Notes: generated by a model from the sequence alone, not told the origin. A stretch of DNA of 64,000 nucleotides from Carboxylicivirga caseinilyticus (GCA_025499705.1 JAFMVE010000023.1:22146-86145), one strand, 5' to 3'. Shown: positions 9,353-17,791, counted from the stretch's first letter. Numbers and translations are program-made.

Positions 9353-10999
9353 ATGAAATTATTTAAATCTGGTCTTTATCTGCTTTTAATTGCTTTTGCA
9401 ACATTTAGTTGTACTGAAGATCCTTCAGCTCCGGAAACTCCGGAAGGTACAAAATTAACAATCAGTCAGCTTCGGGCTTTATATACCGGTTCTGACATCA
9501 GTGTTTCAGATGATGTTTACATCGAAGGGACTGTCACATTTACTCCCAGCCAGGGAAACATTCCTGATTTTGTAGCATATATACAAGATGAAACCGCTGC
9601 CATCACTTTAACTGAATCAGGTACAAATTCCTTCACTGAAGGCAGCAAAATAAAAATAAACTGTCAGGGATTAACTTTGACCGAATACAATGGTCTGCTT
9701 CAGTTTGGAAGCGTGGATTATTCTACTATGGTAGAGGTTCTGCTTCCAACAGGTTCTGAAGTAACTCCAAGGACTGTTACTATTGCAGACATCACCGATG
9801 GAACTTATCAGTCGGAATTAGTCCAAATTAGTGACGTACAATTTTCAAATGTTCCTGGCACTTTCAGTGGATCTCAAACTATAACTGATTGTACTAATAG
9901 TATTGCAGTTTATACAAGAAGCGCATCTGGTTTTGCCAGTGAATCTTTACCAGAAGGTAATGGCACTTTAATTGGTATTGCTTCTTACTACAACAGTGCA
10001 CAAATATTATTACGCGATCCTTCAGAATTAGATATGACAGGAGAACGTTGTTCAAATGGAGGTGGCTCTGGCAGTGGTACCGGTACCAAAGAAGATCCAT
10101 ACGATGTTAGTTATGTTTTATCAGCAGCTGATGATGGATCCATTACAGGATGGGTTAAAGGTTATATTATTGGTACTATTCCTAATACCAGTGAAGCTAC
10201 TCTTACTGGTCCTTTTGACGTGGCAACCAACATGTTGATAGCAGAATCTGCCAGCGAAACTAACGTTGCAAATATGGTTTCTGTTCAATTACCAAGTGGT
10301 GATATAAGAACAGCTCTTAACCTGGTTGACAATGGGTCTAATCTTGGTAAAGAAGTATTAGTTTTGGGTTCATTGGAATATTATTATGGATTTAAAGGTG
10401 TTAAAAGCTTAACCGGATACTGGATTGATGGAGCTGGAATAGATCCAGACAATCGTTCAGAAGATGATCCTACAGCTGAAGCTGATTATCCTGCTGGTAG
10501 CTTCTACTATGAAAATTTCGAAAATGCAGCAGATGGTATGGATATCTTTATTACTGGCATGAGCAACTATGCAGAAACCGGAGAACGTTTATGGCAAGGT
10601 AAAACTTATAACAATAACAAATATGCACAAGCCACAGCATATAGTTCAAGTGATGCTACAAACGACATCTGGCTAGTAACTCCTTCAATTAGTTTGGATG
10701 GTAAAACCAATCCAAACTTCAACTGCGATATTAACGGCGGTTATGATAACGGTGCTACATTGGAAGTATATGTATTAACAGATTACGATGGCAGTTCAAA
10801 TCCTTGGGATGCAACGGCAACTAAACTTGACGTTGCACTACCTACCGTGCCATCAGGCAATTATGCAACTTTCGAAAATTCAGGTGATATTGATTTATCA
10901 TCATATTCAGGAACAATACATATTGCATTTAAATATTCAGGAAGCACAAGCCAAACAACAACCTGGCAAGTTGATAACATTAATTGTTTTGAGAAATAA
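9353..10999 (+). CDS. DUF5689/DUF6359/choice-of-anchor J lipoprotein
   Basis: This 548-residue protein has a lipobox at about residue 20 (FATFSC). Residues about 35-235 are a second DUF5689-like domain (VYIEGTVTFTPSQGNIPDF, AYIQDETAAI, ELDMTGERC). A glycine-rich linker (GGGSGSGTGT) leads to a DUF6359-like OB domain at about 245-360 (VKGYIIGT, NMLIAES, LNLVDNGSNLGKEVLV). Residues about 375-548 resemble another choice-of-anchor J domain (YYENFENA, WQGKTYNNNKYAQ, WQVDNINCF). It is paralogous to the upstream gene but with one extra domain. DUF6359 often accompanies secreted nucleases in my recollection of annotations, which supports a nucleic-acid-related role. It is last in the operon and followed by a strong terminator. 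Confidence 0.8.
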   Translation: MKLFKSGLYLLLIAFATFSCTEDPSAPETPEGTKLTISQLRALYTGSDISVSDDVYIEGTVTFTPSQGNIPDFVAYIQDETAAITLTESGTNSFTEGSKIKINCQGLTLTEYNGLLQFGSVDYSTMVEVLLPTGSEVTPRTVTIADITDGTYQSELVQISDVQFSNVPGTFSGSQTITDCTNSIAVYTRSASGFASESLPEGNGTLIGIASYYNSAQILLRDPSELDMTGERCSNGGGSGSGTGTKEDPYDVSYVLSAADDGSITGWVKGYIIGTIPNTSEATLTGPFDVATNMLIAESASETNVANMVSVQLPSGDIRTALNLVDNGSNLGKEVLVLGSLEYYYGFKGVKSLTGYWIDGAGIDPDNRSEDDPTAEADYPAGSFYYENFENAADGMDIFITGMSNYAETGERLWQGKTYNNNKYAQATAYSSSDATNDIWLVTPSISLDGKTNPNFNCDINGGYDNGATLEVYVLTDYDGSSNPWDATATKLDVALPTVPSGNYATFENSGDIDLSSYSGTIHIAFKYSGSTSQTTTWQVDNINCFEK

Positions 11000-11018
11000 T
11001 TTTTCCAACCAATAAATC

Positions 11019-11056
11019 AAAAGGCCGTGTTCTAATTACAGAGCGCGGCCTTTTTA
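11019..11056 (+). terminator. Terminator after the TonB/DUF5689 operon
   Basis: AAAAGGCCG (11019-11027) and CGGCCTTTT (11046-11054) form a 9-base GC-cored stem followed by T residues, 20 bases after the stop codon of the last operon gene. Confidence 0.85.
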
Positions 11057-11080
11057 ATCTTTATCATCTCTGAAAGAAGT

Positions 11081-11119
11081 ATCCGATCTGATTAACAATG
11101 TTCATTAATCAGATCGGAT
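11081..11119. repeat. 15-bp perfect inverted repeat, not a terminator
   Basis: ATCCGATCTGATTAA (11081-11095) and TTAATCAGATCGGAT (11105-11119) are perfect inverted copies with a 9-base loop. No T-tract follows (CTCATTT), and a canonical terminator already precedes it. It lies 118-156 bases upstream of the polyamine promoter, so it could be a dimeric regulator site or a mobile repeat unit. The rest of the 11000-11307 intergenic region holds the promoter and two CATTTGACATC repeats (11133-11143 and 11234-11244) and no gene. Confidence 0.85.
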
Positions 11120-11236
11120 CCTCATTTAAAGTCATTTGACATCTTCCATATTTAGACTTCAAAATGCTATTTACAGTAATAATAATCTCAACTGAAAAAA
11201 AATTACCAAAAAATCATTAATTATGAACCTATCCAT

Positions 11237-11266
11237 TTGACATCATGCTATTTTTTTGTCTATTTG
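11237..11266 (+). promoter_or_regulatory. Promoter for carboxyspermidine dehydrogenase
   Basis: A TTG (11237-11239, within TTTGAC) is followed by a 19-base spacer and TCTATTTG (11259-11266), one mismatch from TAnnTTTG. Spacing fits the Bacteroidota primary sigma factor. The predicted transcript start would be about 35 bases upstream of the ATG at 11308. Confidence 0.5.
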
Positions 11267-11307
11267 CACCTTAATACTTTTAACAGATTATAAATTTAAA
11301 AAGAAGA

Positions 11308-12501
11308 ATGGGTAAAGTTCTGATTATTGGCGCTGGCGGTGTAGGAACCGTTGTAGCCCATAAAATGGCATCCTTGCCGGAGGTGTTTACTGAAATAATG
11401 TTGGCAAGCCGTACAAAAAATAAATGCGATGCCATTGCCAATAAAATTGGAAATAACAGGGTACAAACTGCACAGGTTGATGCAGACAATGTACCTGAGT
11501 TGGTTGAATTGATCAACTCTTATAAGCCTGATATCGTGGTTAACGTAGCTCTTCCTTACCAGGATTTGACCATTATGGATGCCTGTCTGGAGACTAAAAC
11601 AGCTTATCTCGACACAGCTAACTACGAACCTATTGATGAAGCTAAATTTGAATACAAATGGCAATGGGCGTACCAGGATCGTTACAAAGAGGCTGGTATT
11701 ACTGCTATTTTGGGATGTGGCTTCGATCCGGGAGTAACAAGTATTTATACAGCTTATGCAGCTAAACATCACTTCGATGAGATTCAGTATCTTGATATTG
11801 TAGATTGTAATGGTGGTGATCATGGTAAAGCATTCGCTACTAACTTTAACCCTGAGATTAATATCAGAGAGGTTACCCAAAAAGGTAAATATTGGGAAAA
11901 CGGACAATGGGTTGAAACAGAACCACACGAAATTCATAAGCCATTAAACTATCCAAATATTGGCGATCGGGAATCATACGTCATCTATCACGAAGAACTG
12001 GAATCGTTGGTGAAAAATTATCCAAGTATTAAACGTGCCCGTTTCTGGATGACTTTCGGACAAGAGTATCTTACTCACCTTAGAGTAATTCAAAATATTG
12101 GAATGGCCGGTATTGAGCCTATCATGTACGAAGGAAAAGAGATTGTACCTATCCAGTTCCTGAAAGCTGTTTTGCCTAATCCTGGAGATCTGGGTGAAAA
12201 TTATACAGGTGAAACATCAATTGGTTGTCGCATTAAAGGTTTGAAAGACGGTCAGGAAAAAACCTATTACGTTTATAACAACTGTAAACATCAGGATGCA
12301 TTTAATGAAACAGGCACACAAGGAGTTAGTTACACTACTGGCGTTCCTGCTACCATTGGAGCAATGATGTACTTACAAGGTATCTGGAAAAAACCAGGTG
12401 TATTCAACGTTGAGGAATTTGATCCGGATCCATTTATGGAACAATTAAATAAATTGGGATTACCTTGGCACGAACTACACAATGTTGATCTTGAATTGTA
12501 A
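11308..12501 (+). CDS. Carboxynorspermidine/carboxyspermidine dehydrogenase
   Basis: This is a 397-residue saccharopine-dehydrogenase-family protein with an N-terminal Rossmann motif VLIIGAGGVGTVVAHKMA (residues 4-21). It also has the family blocks ILGCGFDPGVTSIY and VVDCNGGDH-like DIVDCNGGDHGKAF. It condenses a diamine (putrescine or diaminopropane) with aspartate semialdehyde to carboxyspermidine or carboxynorspermidine using NAD(P)H in the cytosol. The decarboxylase for the next step is encoded at 14610, with asnB between. In Bacteroides this pathway makes spermidine, so carboxyspermidine is the more likely product (established for relatives, inferred here). It has its own promoter and terminator. 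Confidence 0.9.
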   Translation: MGKVLIIGAGGVGTVVAHKMASLPEVFTEIMLASRTKNKCDAIANKIGNNRVQTAQVDADNVPELVELINSYKPDIVVNVALPYQDLTIMDACLETKTAYLDTANYEPIDEAKFEYKWQWAYQDRYKEAGITAILGCGFDPGVTSIYTAYAAKHHFDEIQYLDIVDCNGGDHGKAFATNFNPEINIREVTQKGKYWENGQWVETEPHEIHKPLNYPNIGDRESYVIYHEELESLVKNYPSIKRARFWMTFGQEYLTHLRVIQNIGMAGIEPIMYEGKEIVPIQFLKAVLPNPGDLGENYTGETSIGCRIKGLKDGQEKTYYVYNNCKHQDAFNETGTQGVSYTTGVPATIGAMMYLQGIWKKPGVFNVEEFDPDPFMEQLNKLGLPWHELHNVDLEL

Positions 12502-12523
12502 AAAATAACCATTTTATAATCTG

Positions 12524-12560
12524 AAACCGCTAATACTTACATTAGCGGTTTTTTTCTTTT
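12524..12560 (+). terminator. Terminator after carboxyspermidine dehydrogenase
   Basis: AAACCGCTAAT (12524-12534) and ATTAGCGGTTT (12541-12551) form a perfect 11-base stem with a 6-base loop and a run of T residues, 23 bases after the stop. The 12502-12916 gap otherwise holds AT-rich sequence, a direct repeat and the asnB promoter, and no gene. Confidence 0.92.
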
Positions 12561-12789
12561 ATTAATTTCCCTTTTACAAGGTAAACACTCTTATATTTTC
12601 AAATCGAAACTTTATTGATTTTTTTTCTAATAAATCATCATTTTTTATTTTTTTCAACACCTCCCCCATTTATCACTTCAATAAATATTTTTTTTAATCA
12701 AAATGCTTGACCACCCCCAAAACCAGAACCAAACCAACTCATTTTTTGAGACTTTCAACAGACATACCCCCACTTTTAATTTGTGTTGA

Positions 12790-12831
12790 TTTGATAGTTT
12801 AAATAGCCTTTATCTTATTTTTTGATAGTTT
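12790..12831 (+). repeat. Two TTTGATAGTTT direct repeats 31 bp apart
   Basis: TTTGATAGTTT occurs at 12790-12800 and again at 12821-12831. The start-to-start distance of 31 bases is close to three helical turns, and the second copy ends three bases before the -33 TTG of the asnB promoter. The placement fits an activator or repressor site, but the local AT richness makes chance possible. Confidence 0.5.
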
Positions 12832-12834
12832 TTA

Positions 12835-12864
12835 TTGCTTTTAAATATTAATTCATTACTTTTG
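12835..12864 (+). promoter_or_regulatory. asnB promoter
   Basis: TTG at 12835-12837, a 19-base spacer, then TACTTTTG at 12857-12864, an exact match to TAnnTTTG. The ATG of asnB follows at 12917, giving a leader of about 45 bases. Confidence 0.65.
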
Positions 12865-12916
12865 AATTAGAAATTTAAATCAAATTACTCCATTACAATT
12901 ATAAAAGTAGAACGAC

Positions 12917-14503
12917 ATGTGTGGATTTGCAGTGTATACAGGAAGTGACATGATGGACAAACTTAAGTTTGCCAGAGAGTTTAAAAAGATCCAGTACCGT
13001 GGACCAGATAATTCAATTACCCGAGATTTTGATGATGATGGATGGATGGGATTCCATCGTTTAAGCATTATGGATGTTTCAGCAGCCGGTAATCAACCGC
13101 TAGTTTATAAGCACATTAATTTGGTATGTAATGGAGAAGTATACAATTATAATGAGCTTAAAGCAACATACGAATCATCTTTCGAATTTAAATCAAGCAG
13201 CGATTGCGAGGTAATTATTCCATTATTCCTGGAAAAAGGAATTGAAGAAACTGCCAAGGCCCTGGATGCAGAGTACGTATTTGTTATTTATGATTCAGTA
13301 GCTAAAAAATATTTCGCAGCACGTGATCCTATCGGAATACGTCCTTTGTTTTACGGATATTCAAAAGATGGCAACATCATGTTCGCCAGCGAAATGAAGA
13401 GTTTAACAGAATTGTGTGATGATGTAAAGCCATTCCCTCCGGGACACTACTACGATGGTGAGAGCATCAAACAATATCGCGACATTTCAAAAGTTGAAGC
13501 TTTTGTTGATCATGATTTAGAAGAGATTTACAAAAACATCAACGAAAAACTTACAGTAGGTATCGAAAAAAGACTTCATGCCGATGTACCGGTAGGATTC
13601 CTATTAAGCGGTGGTTTGGATTCAAGTATTGTATGTGCCGTTGGTGCTAAAATGCTTAATAAACCAATCAGAACCTTTGCTGTTGGTATCGAAGACGATC
13701 CTATTGATACTAAATATGCCCGTCAGGTTGCAGATTACCTGGGAGCAGATCATACAGAAGTATTATTTAAACGTCAGGATATTTTCGACTCATTAAGTCA
13801 CCTTATATATTGCATCGAAACATACGATATCACCACAATTCGTGCATCGATGGGTATGTATATGGTAACGAAATACGTAGCTGAAAACACCGATATCAAA
13901 GTATTGATGACCGGTGAAATCAGTGATGAAATTTTCGGATATAAATACACCGATTATGCTCCATCACCTGAAGCTTTCCAGGAAGAAGCAGAAAAAAGAA
14001 TCAAGGAAATATTCATGTATGACGTATTGAGAGCCGACAGGAGCATATCATGTAACGGGTTAGAAGCTCGTGTACCTTTCGGTGATCTTGACTTTGTTGA
14101 ATATGTAATGAGTATCGACCCTAAAAAGAAGATGAATTTCACTGGTGTAGGTAAATACTTGTTACGAAAAGCTTTTGAAGGTGATTATTTACCACATGAT
14201 ATTTTATACCGCGAAAAGGCTGCCTTCTCTGATGCAGTTGGACATAGCTGTGTTGACTATTTAAAGGCTTACGCTGAAGAAATGTATTCTGATGAAGATT
14301 TGCAGAAAGCACAGTTTAAATACAAACATGCTACTCCAATCTCAAAAGAATCATTAATGTATCGCGAAATATTTGAATCTCATTTCCCTGGACGAAGTGA
14401 AACTGTTGTTGACTTCTGGATGCCAAACAAGACTTGGGAAAATTGTGATGTTAACGATCCTAGTGCACGTGTATTACCAAACTACGGTGCAAGCGGCAGC
14501 TAA
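12917..14503 (+). CDS. asnB: Asparagine synthase (glutamine-hydrolysing)
   Basis: AsnB makes asparagine from aspartate, glutamine and ATP. The 528-residue protein starts MCGFAVYTG, so Cys2 is the glutaminase nucleophile once Met is removed; this fixes the start at 12917. The N-terminal class-II glutamine amidotransferase domain covers about residues 2-190 (YRGPDN, NGEVYNY). The synthetase domain carries the PP-loop SGGLDSS at about 232-238 and ends with the typical DPSARVLPNYG tail. It is slightly shorter than E. coli AsnB (554). It has its own promoter and terminator although it lies between the two carboxyspermidine pathway genes, so co-regulation is not forced. Confidence 0.95.
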   Translation: MCGFAVYTGSDMMDKLKFAREFKKIQYRGPDNSITRDFDDDGWMGFHRLSIMDVSAAGNQPLVYKHINLVCNGEVYNYNELKATYESSFEFKSSSDCEVIIPLFLEKGIEETAKALDAEYVFVIYDSVAKKYFAARDPIGIRPLFYGYSKDGNIMFASEMKSLTELCDDVKPFPPGHYYDGESIKQYRDISKVEAFVDHDLEEIYKNINEKLTVGIEKRLHADVPVGFLLSGGLDSSIVCAVGAKMLNKPIRTFAVGIEDDPIDTKYARQVADYLGADHTEVLFKRQDIFDSLSHLIYCIETYDITTIRASMGMYMVTKYVAENTDIKVLMTGEISDEIFGYKYTDYAPSPEAFQEEAEKRIKEIFMYDVLRADRSISCNGLEARVPFGDLDFVEYVMSIDPKKKMNFTGVGKYLLRKAFEGDYLPHDILYREKAAFSDAVGHSCVDYLKAYAEEMYSDEDLQKAQFKYKHATPISKESLMYREIFESHFPGRSETVVDFWMPNKTWENCDVNDPSARVLPNYGASGS

Positions 14504-14547
14504 AATATACTTAGCAAAACATTAGCCATAAAATACATTAACCACGA

Positions 14548-14586
14548 AAAAGCCGGAATGCATTGAGCATTTCGGCTTTTTTATTT
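14548..14586 (+). terminator. Terminator after asnB
   Basis: AAAAGCCGGAATGC (14548-14561) pairs with GCATTTCGGCTTTT (14567-14580) with one G-U wobble and a 5-base loop, followed by T residues. It lies only 24 bases upstream of the nspC start. Confidence 0.88.
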
Positions 14587-14609
14587 TTATTTGCAAAAAA
14601 ATAGAAACA

Positions 14610-15752
14610 ATGGCTATTGACTACAAGCAAGTACCTTCTCCCTGTTACGTTTTAGATGAAACACGTTTAAGAAAGAATCTTGAACTAATAAAAACAGTTC
14701 AGGACAAAGCCGGAATAGAAATAATAATGGCTTTTAAAGCCTGTGCCATGTGGAGTGCATTCCCAATCATTAACGAATACATTCCAAGAGCAGCTGCCAG
14801 CTCTATTCATGAAGCTCGTTTGGCCTTTGAAGAAATGGGAACCAAGGCTCATACTTATTCTCCGGCATTTACTCAGAAGGATATTGCTGAAATTTTAAAA
14901 TACAGCAGCCATATTACCTTTAATTCTATCACTCAATTTGAAATGCATAAAGATGCGCTAGCTGCACACCCAACAGCAATTTCTGCAGGTTTACGCATCA
15001 ATCCTGAATTCAGTGATGTTGAAACAGACCTGTACAATCCATGTGCTCCGGGAACACGTTTAGGTGTTGCAGCCAGCAATCTTCCAGCTGAACTTCCATC
15101 TGAAATTGAAGGCCTGCATTTTCATTCGTTATGCGAATCATCTTCTTATGATCTGGAAAAAACGCTGCAGGCAATTGAAAAAAGGTTCGCTTCATACCTG
15201 CAAAAGGCCAAATGGATTAATATGGGCGGTGGTCATTTAATGACTCGCAAAGACTATGACACCGAACATCTGATTAAAATACTGAAAGCATTTAAAGATA
15301 AGTGGAATGTAAAGGTTATCCTTGAACCGGGAAGTGCTTTTATGTGGCAAACAGGTGATCTTGTTGCATCTGTTGTTGACATTGTTCTGGATCACGGAAT
15401 AAGAACTGCTATTCTGGATGTTTCTTTTACAGCACACATGCCCGACTGTCTTGAAATGCCATACAAGCCTCGAATAACAGGTGCTTATCACGAGCCTCAA
15501 AAAGATAAACCGACTTACCGTTTAGGTGGCAACAGTTGTCTTGCCGGTGATTTTATGGGCCTTTGGTCGTTCGATGAGGAATTGAAAACAGGTGATCAGC
15601 TAATTTTCGAAGATATGATACATTATACTATGGTAAAGACAACCATGTTTAATGGTGTACCTCATCCTGCCATAGCTATATGGAATGATACAAAGGGACT
15701 GAACATTGTTCGCGAATTCGGATATGAAGATTATAAAGGTAGAATGGGCTGA
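14610..15752 (+). CDS. nspC: Carboxynorspermidine/carboxyspermidine decarboxylase
   Basis: This is a 380-residue PLP-dependent decarboxylase of the alanine-racemase fold, which decarboxylates carboxyspermidine or carboxynorspermidine to the polyamine. The PLP lysine lies in the N-terminal strand IIMAFKAC (about residue 44). Other family marks are EGLHFHSLCE, the glycine-rich NMGGGH and EPGSAF phosphate-binding motifs, and the C-terminal GGNSCLAGDFMG block with the catalytic Cys. Length matches the family. It is the second step of the route begun by the gene at 11308. It starts 24 bases after the asnB terminator, with no obvious promoter of its own, so readthrough may matter. Confidence 0.93.
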   Translation: MAIDYKQVPSPCYVLDETRLRKNLELIKTVQDKAGIEIIMAFKACAMWSAFPIINEYIPRAAASSIHEARLAFEEMGTKAHTYSPAFTQKDIAEILKYSSHITFNSITQFEMHKDALAAHPTAISAGLRINPEFSDVETDLYNPCAPGTRLGVAASNLPAELPSEIEGLHFHSLCESSSYDLEKTLQAIEKRFASYLQKAKWINMGGGHLMTRKDYDTEHLIKILKAFKDKWNVKVILEPGSAFMWQTGDLVASVVDIVLDHGIRTAILDVSFTAHMPDCLEMPYKPRITGAYHEPQKDKPTYRLGGNSCLAGDFMGLWSFDEELKTGDQLIFEDMIHYTMVKTTMFNGVPHPAIAIWNDTKGLNIVREFGYEDYKGRMG

Positions 15753-15756
15753 TAGC

Positions 15757-16146
15757 CTATTCTATCTCTAGAAATTCTTTTATTGGCCCAAGATAATATT
15801 CGTTCCACCCTTCTACTATTTCATCAAAAGCTTCGTCGGGAATGTTGGTATGAAAAACATCTACCTGCACTTTATTTCCTCCCTGCGGGAAAAGCTTAAT
15901 GGTAACGATCGATTGCTCTTCCTGCGGACCAAAATACCACTCCTGTACAATTCGCTGCTGGTCTTCAACTTCTAGAATATGGCCGGCAATATCTCCTTCC
16001 CAAAGTGAAAACTCCGATCCCGGAACTGTACTCATAACTGCAGGGTAACCACTCCATAACTCAATGGTAAAAGGATTGGTGAAAGCAGCAAATACATCTT
16101 CCAACTCAGCTTTTATCTTAACGCGTGTTTTAAAATCCTTAGGCAT
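15757..16146 (-). CDS. SRPBCC/AHSA1-like domain protein
   Basis: This is a 129-residue small alpha/beta protein. I chose the ATG at 16146 (MPKDFKTRVKIKA) because the longer reading adds 22 residues without domain character. It has START/AHSA1-like features: an N-terminal strand-helix with FAAFTNPFTIELWSG, the LWEGDIAGHILEVEDQQ strands, a central VQEWYFG strand, and a long C-terminal helix ending in YYLGPIKEFLEIE. Such proteins bind hydrophobic ligands or stimulate Hsp90-like chaperones, but no ligand can be inferred. It is convergent with nspC (stops 4 bases apart) and is followed upstream by another short minus-strand gene. Confidence 0.82.
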   Translation of the reverse strand: MPKDFKTRVKIKAELEDVFAAFTNPFTIELWSGYPAVMSTVPGSEFSLWEGDIAGHILEVEDQQRIVQEWYFGPQEEQSIVTIKLFPQGGNKVQVDVFHTNIPDEAFDEIVEGWNEYYLGPIKEFLEIE

Positions 16147-16234
16147 ATTTGAATATTTTTGCAAAGAAACGAAAAAAATGGCCTTGCCCCAATTGACAAG
16201 ACCAAAATCCAAAAACCAGTTTCTGATATATTTC

Positions 16235-16633
16235 TTAAATACCTAAAGCATCAATCAAATCTGCCACCCTCGATAAATGCACTTTAGAGATACTGACCAT
16301 TTGTTTGCGCAGAGTCTCATGTTCTTTAAAGTACTTATGATCCATCGTTATCGGAAAATCCTTATTGTAAAACTGCATTTCATTCTCCTGAACTTTAATA
16401 AGATTGAGCAGCTTATTTAGCTGATCAACATGCTGATCGAGCACCATCAATTCAACAGTATTTAATTCATCAATGTATTTTTCCGATTTTACTTCTTCAT
16501 TCCTGTTTTTCAAAATGTCAATCTCCTGAACAAATAGGGTCAATCTGTTTTTCCACATCTTGTATTCAAAATCAAGATCCACCAGATTTATCTTTCCGTT
16601 TCTCATAACACTGGCATTAGAAGTTATACACAT
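16235..16633 (-). CDS. Hypothetical helical protein
   Basis: This 132-residue reading frame is not recognised as any family. It is rich in Glu, Lys, Leu and Asn with heptad-like hydrophobic spacing (KNRLTLFVQEIDILKNRNEE, then VDQLNKLLNLIKVQENEMQF), so it is probably a small all-helical or coiled-coil cytoplasmic protein. There is no signal peptide or membrane segment. A second in-frame ATG at residue 10 (16606) is a possible start. It lies 88 bases upstream of the SRPBCC gene on the same strand. The codon pattern looks coding and the frame is long for a shadow, but function is unknown. Confidence 0.65.
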   Translation of the reverse strand: MCITSNASVMRNGKINLVDLDFEYKMWKNRLTLFVQEIDILKNRNEEVKSEKYIDELNTVELMVLDQHVDQLNKLLNLIKVQENEMQFYNKDFPITMDHKYFKEHETLRKQMVSISKVHLSRVADLIDALGI

Positions 16634-16750
16634 GGAATGTAATCAAAAAAGAAAACTTTTCAAAGCATTTGCAACGCAGAATTACCTTCTTGATCACCTT
16701 TATTTAAACATCCTTCTCTTTTAATCGTTTTATCCGAAAAACAATTGAAA

Positions 16751-17647
16751 ATGACAGACGCCAAATATATATCAGAACAATTCGAAAATCTTCAACAACA
16801 TATTTGCCAGGTTCTAAACGTAGCAGATGGTAAAGCATTATTTGAAATGAACTCCTGGCAAAAAGATATTGGTCATGGTATTTCAGGTGTGATGCAGGAT
16901 GGCAAATACATTGAAAAAGCTGCTGTTAATTTTTCTAAAGTTAGTGGCAAATACACGAAACAAATGGCCGGGCTATTAGGTGAAGATGCAAACCATTACA
17001 CTGCAACAGGAGTTTCTTCCATTCTGCACCCTGTTAATGTTCATGTGCCCATTATACATATGAATGTTCGCTATTTTGAACTCGACAATGGCATTAGTTG
17101 GTTTGGTGGAGGTATTGACCTGACACCACACTATATTATAAAAGAAGATGCGAAATGGTTTCATAAAGAATTAAAACAGGTTTGCGATAACGCTCATCCT
17201 GATTTCTACAGCAAATTTAAACCATGGGCTGATGACTATTTCTTCTTAAGTCATAGAAATGAAACACGTGGTGTTGGCGGAATATTTTTCGACAGGATTA
17301 AACCAGGAGAATACCTCAATATAAATGATTTGCTCACTTTTTGTCTGAATCTGGGCAAATTATATCCTGAGGTCTATTCTGAGTTAATTAAACTACATGG
17401 TGATAAATCAGTTACAGAACAAGAACGAAAATGGCAATTATTACGCAGAGGAAGATATGTAGAATTTAACCTTGTTCATGACCGTGGAACCAAATTCGGT
17501 TTGGTTTCCGGAGGAAATACAGAAGCCATTCTTTTGAGTATGCCACCCGATGCTTCATGGGAATATATGCACATGCCCGAAGAAGGCTCAAAAGAGGCAG
17601 AAACACAGGCTTTACTAAAAAAAGATATTGACTGGATAAATCAATAA
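16751..17647 (+). CDS. hemF: Oxygen-dependent coproporphyrinogen III oxidase
   Basis: HemF converts coproporphyrinogen III to protoporphyrinogen IX using molecular oxygen in haem synthesis. I chose the ATG at 16751 over the in-frame TTG two codons upstream, giving 298 residues, typical for HemF. Motifs include HPVNVHVPIIHMNVRYFE, WFGGGIDLTP, RGVGGIFFD and the C-terminal RGRYVEFNLVHDRGT. All are family hallmarks. Oxygen dependence implies that the organism meets oxygen at least sometimes, in contrast to the VOR, HydE and ADP-forming acyl-CoA synthetase genes nearby. The gene appears single, with no haem partners adjacent. Confidence 0.96.
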   Translation: MTDAKYISEQFENLQQHICQVLNVADGKALFEMNSWQKDIGHGISGVMQDGKYIEKAAVNFSKVSGKYTKQMAGLLGEDANHYTATGVSSILHPVNVHVPIIHMNVRYFELDNGISWFGGGIDLTPHYIIKEDAKWFHKELKQVCDNAHPDFYSKFKPWADDYFFLSHRNETRGVGGIFFDRIKPGEYLNINDLLTFCLNLGKLYPEVYSELIKLHGDKSVTEQERKWQLLRRGRYVEFNLVHDRGTKFGLVSGGNTEAILLSMPPDASWEYMHMPEEGSKEAETQALLKKDIDWINQ

Positions 17648-17780
17648 GACAACTGAAATAATTCAATTTATAATTTAATCTTCTAAATAAAAACCCACTT
17701 CACCTCTCATTTTTTCCCATTGGCAATTCAAAGCGACACACCATTCTTATTTTATAAGTAAAATCGTGATGAATTACAAT

Positions 17781-17786
17781 AGGAGG
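17781..17786 (+). promoter_or_regulatory. Strong Shine-Dalgarno site
   Basis: AGGAGG ends 5 bases before the ATG at 17792. Full anti-SD matches are rare in Bacteroidota, so this site stands out and fixes the start of the polysaccharide-binding gene. Confidence 0.7.
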
Positions 17787-17791
17787 AAAAT

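Noticed and set aside
9894..10238. Short overlapping frames on both strands inside the second DUF5689 gene
   Set aside because: Shadows of the real frame, with skewed composition.
11296..11937. A 213-codon minus-strand frame opposite the carboxyspermidine dehydrogenase
   Set aside because: It is Ser/Ile/Cys-rich without any motif; the plus-strand frame has the Rossmann motif and family blocks.
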